This document shows positions 17,966 through 20,650 of a stretch of DNA of 20,650 nucleotides, piece after piece (position 1 is the stretch's first letter; the number at the start of each line of letters is the position of its first letter). Source of the DNA: Terrisporobacter sp. (GTDB lineage: Bacteria > Bacillota_A > Clostridia > Peptostreptococcales > Peptostreptococcaceae). The translations under genes were made by a program, and so were the position numbers. The notes beneath the pieces are model-generated. The model was not told where the DNA came from. It ran no database searches and saw only the letters and a program-made list of their open reading frames with translations. The stretch covers positions 1 to 20,650 of the forward strand of contig JARKUZ010000025.1 in NCBI GenBank assembly GCA_029851945.1, in the 5' to 3' direction.

Positions 17966-19045
17966 TTATTTTTGAAATTCACTTTCAAGTTTTTCTTCCT
18001 CTTTTGTTAATGGGAGTCCTATTTTAGTTTTTATTAATGAACAAGTTAACTTAATATAGCTTGCATTTTTTACAATACGGCCATTTGGTGCTATAACTCT
18101 ATTTTCCCAATCTTTAAGATTACTTCTATTCCAATCTATTAAATTAAGTTTGGCAATATAATCTTTCCAATCAGAGTAGTTATTACTATATAAATAGTTG
18201 CCTATAATTCCAATAGCTTCAAGTACAACACCATTAGAGCTTATATATGTATTTCTAAAGTTATGAGCACTCATTTCTTTATTAAATACGAACATCCATT
18301 CACTTATATTATCGCATAAACATTTCCAAAACTCAAAAATAAATTTTTGTGATTGTTCATCAGTTGCATTTATTTTATTAAGTAGTTTTTTATTTGTTTT
18401 ATAAATGCTACTTAATATAAATAATTTTGCTGAATATTTAGGAAGTGATGTATTTTCTTTATCAGTAAAATTTTTTAAATAAATATTATTATCTAAAAGA
18501 TTTTTAGTTATTATTGCAATTGGGTCTCTTGAGTCATATAGAATACCAATTGATTTAGAAACATTAACTGCATGTTTATTTAAATCTGCAAATATTTGCT
18601 GGCTTCTACGTAAGCCTTCATCGATAAATAATACTATAGAAATTGTTTCTTCTCCTAATTCAGGGGAAGCTTTTAAAGCTTCTTCAATGGCAGCTCTTCT
18701 ATGTTGACCATCATTTATAAGTAGTTTACTATCCATAGAAACTTTAAGAAATCCCATATCTTCATTCAAACTTTTATCTAATGAAGAAAATTCAAATTCA
18801 CCATCTATTGATGCTGTTAGTGATGAAAATACATAGTCTTTGGGATTATTTATGATGTAGTTAGCCATTTCAGGTATTCTACTTTTATTTAATATTCTTT
18901 GTGATCTATATTCAGCAGGAATTTCTTCTTCATTAAAAATAAATAATTTAGATAATATCTTTAATGGACACATTATTACAAAGTATTCTTTTGAAGATTG
19001 AACTCCTTTTATAGCTGGAAATGTGTAAAAAAAGTTGCTTAGCAT
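17966..19045 (-). CDS. dndB: DndB, DGQHR-domain regulator of DNA phosphorothioation
   Basis: First gene of the dnd operon, 359 residues. It opens with the family-typical FFYTFPAIKGVQSSKEYFV, continues with QRILNKSRIPEMANYI (49-64), and carries the name-giving DGQHR at 112-116 in LLINDGQHRRAAI. DndB is dispensable for modification in studied systems and, as I recall, represses dnd transcription in Salmonella by binding a palindromic site in its own promoter. Here a perfect palindrome TTACGTACGTAA (19055-19066) abuts its ribosome binding site AAGGAGG, which fits autoregulation. The start ATG at 19043-19045 is well supported by this site. Confidence 0.93.
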   Translation of the reverse strand: MLSNFFYTFPAIKGVQSSKEYFVIMCPLKILSKLFIFNEEEIPAEYRSQRILNKSRIPEMANYIINNPKDYVFSSLTASIDGEFEFSSLDKSLNEDMGFLKVSMDSKLLINDGQHRRAAIEEALKASPELGEETISIVLFIDEGLRRSQQIFADLNKHAVNVSKSIGILYDSRDPIAIITKNLLDNNIYLKNFTDKENTSLPKYSAKLFILSSIYKTNKKLLNKINATDEQSQKFIFEFWKCLCDNISEWMFVFNKEMSAHNFRNTYISSNGVVLEAIGIIGNYLYSNNYSDWKDYIAKLNLIDWNRSNLKDWENRVIAPNGRIVKNASYIKLTCSLIKTKIGLPLTKEEEKLESEFQK

Positions 19046-19054
19046 ATTTCCTCC

Positions 19055-19066
19055 TTACGTACGTAA
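19055..19066. promoter_or_regulatory. Palindrome TTACGTACGTAA, candidate DndB operator
   Basis: A perfect 12-base palindrome overlaps the first A bases of the dndB ribosome binding site and lies about 5-16 bases after the predicted transcription start. It contains TACG-N2-CGTA, the half-sites I recall for Salmonella DndB (TACG-N10-CGTA) but with a shorter gap. A bound repressor here could block transcription or translation of the whole modification operon. Confidence 0.5.
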
Positions 19067-19077
19067 AATATATATGA

Positions 19078-19106
19078 ATTATACAACAATATATTATGTG
19101 AGTAAA
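19078..19106 (-). promoter_or_regulatory. Promoter of the dndBCDE-dndA operon
   Basis: On the - strand, TTTACT (plus 19101-19106) and a perfect TATAAT (plus 19078-19083) are separated by exactly 17 bases. Transcription would start near 19071, about 26 bases before the dndB start codon, so the TTACGTACGTAA palindrome lies in the initially transcribed region. Confidence 0.6.
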
Positions 19107-19190
19107 TAAAATGTTATTTATAGATATTTAATTTTCTATAATAACATTGAATTTCTATAACTTTTCTTAATATTTGGTGAGGTTATTATA

Positions 19191-19220
19191 TTGAAGTAAT
19201 AAGTTTGGAATGAATACAGT
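19191..19220 (+). promoter_or_regulatory. Weak candidate promoter of the CPBP protease gene
   Basis: TTGAAG (19191-19196) and TACAGT (19215-19220) are 18 bases apart, each four or five of six to consensus. The site is divergent from the dnd promoter in the 210-base gap. The gene's ribosome binding site is AGGAG at 19245-19249, six bases before the ATG. Confidence 0.3.
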
Positions 19221-19255
19221 ATATTTGTAATGTAATTAATATTTAGGAGTTCATT

Positions 19256-20044
19256 ATGTATAAAAAATTTGAAACTAAATTAAATAGATTTATAGAGAAA
19301 ATTGAGCCTGTAACAATGCCAACCCTTACTAGGGGAATAGTATATTTATTAATTCCAACATATCTATTGATATCATTAAATAAAGGAATTAATATAAATT
19401 TACCACAAATCCCAATGGTATATATAAAATTTTTGATAGCTCTTATAGGTGTTACTTATGGTTATAAGGATATTGAGCCTTATATAAAAAATGCAAATAA
19501 CTTTAGTGGTACAATAAAGGTTTCTGCAAAGTTATTTTTGGTAGAGGTCTTATTTATGGGGGGTATTTTGTTTCTTGTAGGTAGAGATCCACAAAACTTG
19601 AAAAATATAAGTATTTCAAATTTTGACTATTATAAGTTTTTATTAGAGCTTCCTTTTACTGCAATAGGAGAAGAGGTTTTAAAAGTATTAACATTATTTG
19701 CATTTATTAGAATCTACAAACCTTTTAAAAATAAAAGAGTAATAATAGCAATAATAGCTACTGCTATTATTTTTGGTTCTTTGCATATTAATTATAGTTA
19801 TACAAATGCTATAAGGATAATCATAGCTATAGGTGGTACTGCAATACCATCATTAATATTTTTTTTATATTATAAAAGTATATATCCATGTATTATAGTA
19901 CATTTTATTCATGATTTAGTAGCAGTATCATATTATACAGAAAATTATTCTTGGGTATATTTAATTTTTCAAATTATAGTAATGATAATATTCTTAGGGG
20001 GATTATTTAAGTATAATTTAACTAAGAATGACAAGGCTTTATAA
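19256..20044 (+). CDS. CPBP family intramembrane metalloprotease (Abi/CAAX type)
   Basis: 262 residues with about seven hydrophobic membrane segments (for example near 28-42, 54-70, 92-108, 161-175, 185-205 and 230-252). The three family motifs are visible: a Glu-Glu pair at 139-140 (IGEEVLKVL), FGSLH at 173-177 with His177, and VHFIHD with His216 and Asp220. The first motif has Lys and no Arg where many members read EExxxR. CPBP proteases cleave within membranes; bacterial members include bacteriocin-immunity and processing proteins. Substrate unknown. It is divergent from dndB across 210 bases and has a short basic cytoplasmic-looking start. It is probably a neighbour of the island and not a Dnd component, though this cannot be decided here. 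Confidence 0.75.
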   Translation: MYKKFETKLNRFIEKIEPVTMPTLTRGIVYLLIPTYLLISLNKGININLPQIPMVYIKFLIALIGVTYGYKDIEPYIKNANNFSGTIKVSAKLFLVEVLFMGGILFLVGRDPQNLKNISISNFDYYKFLLELPFTAIGEEVLKVLTLFAFIRIYKPFKNKRVIIAIIATAIIFGSLHINYSYTNAIRIIIAIGGTAIPSLIFFLYYKSIYPCIIVHFIHDLVAVSYYTENYSWVYLIFQIIVMIIFLGGLFKYNLTKNDKAL

Positions 20045-20122
20045 CTTGTAATGAAAGGTAGAGTGTAGCAATTTAAAAAATCTAGTAATCAAACATATAT
20101 TATATATGAAAAGCAAATATAT

Positions 20123-20178
20123 AAGTGTCGACTTTGTCGATACTATGCCGTCCTAAATTTTAAATTAGGTCGACACCT
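20123..20178. repeat. Inverted repeat with GTCGAC arms
   Basis: AAGTGTCGAC (20123-20132) is the reverse complement of GTCGACACCTT (20169-20179) apart from one extra C. Nested inside, CCTAA (20152-20156) pairs with TTAGG (20165-20169). The two pairings compete for the G at 20169, so alternative foldings of an RNA or a cruciform are possible. There is no T-run after it, which argues against a terminator. Confidence 0.6.
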
Positions 20179-20243
20179 TAAAACCCTTATAAATAGAAGC
20201 TTTAAGACCATAAATAATAACTTTGTCCACATGTCGCCCTAAA
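20131..20243 (+). repeat. Imperfect direct repeat, ACTTTGTC...ATGyCGyCCTAAA
   Basis: Copy 1 is 20131-20157: ACTTTGTCGA, four bases, then ATGCCGTCCTAAA. Copy 2 is 20220-20243: ACTTTGTCCAC, then ATGTCGCCCTAAA. The first eight bases are identical and the last thirteen differ at two positions. The inner part, read in reverse (TTTAGGGCGACAT), resembles the TAGGTCGACA motif found nearby. Confidence 0.55.
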
Positions 20244-20320
20244 AAATAATAAATATATTTATAGAGAGTAAAAAAATAAATAAAAGATATAAAATAAATA
20301 TATTATATATCATTAAAATG

Positions 20321-20381
20321 TAGATCGACAGGTTGAGAGTGGCTATTTTACGGGGGTTACAAGTAAAAATAGGTCGACAGG
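20321..20381 (+). repeat. Direct repeat TAGrTCGACAGG, two copies
   Basis: TAGATCGACAGG (20321-20332) and TAGGTCGACAGG (20370-20381) match at 11 of 12 bases. Between them is an unusually G-rich stretch (CGGGGG at 20351-20356) for this AT-rich DNA. Confidence 0.55.
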
Positions 20382-20527
20382 AGATAGACATAGGGTAGAA
20401 AAATATAAGTTATTTATAATAATTAAAAAACTATATAGAAAATACAGTGTATTAATTAGATAATAATCTTAATTAATAAAATGAATATAATATTAAGAGA
20501 AAATAATTATAATTAAGAGGCTATTAA

Positions 20528-20650
20528 ATGAAATGTTTAATTATACATGGAAGTCCACGAAGAGGTAATACTTGGGATGTATTAAACAGAGTAAAAGAAG
20601 AAATGCAAAAGAACGGTAATTTTGAATTTGAAGTTATTGAATTATCAAAA
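20528..20650 (+). CDS. NAD(P)H-dependent FMN reductase / flavodoxin-fold oxidoreductase, N-terminal part
   Basis: Only 41 codons lie in the window; the gene runs off the right edge. ATG 20528 has AAGAGG about seven bases upstream. The start MKCLIIHGSPRRGNTW is the FMN-phosphate-binding loop (GSPR-x-GNT) after the first strand of a flavodoxin-like fold, followed by an amphipathic helix and the second strand FEVIEL. This family covers NADPH-dependent FMN reductases and iron-sulfur flavoproteins. Which one cannot be told from this fragment. It looks like ordinary chromosomal background beyond the island. Confidence 0.75.
   Translation, partial: MKCLIIHGSPRRGNTWDVLNRVKEEMQKNGNFEFEVIELSK

Larger units (their letters stand above)
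20045..20527. other. Gene-free spacer, about 480 bases, rich in GTCGAC-type repeats
   Basis: No ORF with a ribosome binding site was found. The first 340 bases hold short GC-richer repeats (20123-20381) embedded in AT-rich DNA; the last 140 bases are plain AT-rich leader of the following reductase gene, with a possible TATAAT at 20486-20491. No obvious T-tailed terminator for the CPBP gene is seen. Confidence 0.6.

Noticed and set aside
1..20650. CRISPR array, tRNA attachment site, insertion sequence or integrase marking the island
   Set aside because: I saw no regularly spaced repeats with spacers, no tRNA-like cloverleaf at either flank, and no transposase or integrase frame.

Overview
The window looks like a chromosomal segment of a very AT-rich Firmicute, most plausibly a Clostridium sensu stricto relative. 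Support for this is the extreme A+T content, the heavy use of AGA, ATA and TTA codons, strong AGGAGG-type ribosome binding sites, and the flanking gene types (an AAA-ATPase/PD-(D/E)XK family C-terminus, a CPBP membrane protease and a flavodoxin-fold reductase). The species cannot be named from sequence alone.

Almost the whole window is one defence island, a complete DNA phosphorothioation (Dnd) restriction-modification system. On the + strand, 471-9359 is the restriction arm dptF-dptG-dptH, closed by a clear rho-independent terminator. On the - strand, 12609-19045 is the modification arm in the order dndB-dndC-dndD-dndE-cysteine desulfurase. Its genes are tightly packed or overlapping, so they probably form one operon read from a promoter near 19078-19106. 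DndA supplies persulfide sulfur, DndC/D/E put sulfur into the DNA backbone, DndB is the DGQHR-family regulator, and DptFGH attack DNA that lacks the mark.

Between the two arms, at 9676-12402, are two + strand genes that are not standard Dnd components. One is a small HEPN-like helical protein. The other is a 730-residue MinD/ParA-like ATPase with a KGGVGRT deviant Walker A and unrecognised N- and C-terminal regions. They have their own extended -10 promoter and a shared convergent terminator with dndA. This pair is the best candidate for an undescribed accessory defence module.

Other points of note: a perfect 12-bp palindrome TTACGTACGTAA abuts the dndB ribosome binding site and resembles a DndB operator. 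DptF carries an extra N-terminal DUF4145-like domain. DptH has a plausible PD-(D/E)XK nuclease core in front of its HerA/FtsK-like ATPase. The gene-free stretch 20045-20527 holds a cluster of GTCGAC-centred repeats in both orientations, with a related copy just upstream of the dptF promoter.

Outside the island are the last 43 codons of an AAA-ATPase/PD-(D/E)XK family gene at the left edge, and a CPBP protease gene plus the start of an NAD(P)H/FMN reductase gene at the right edge.
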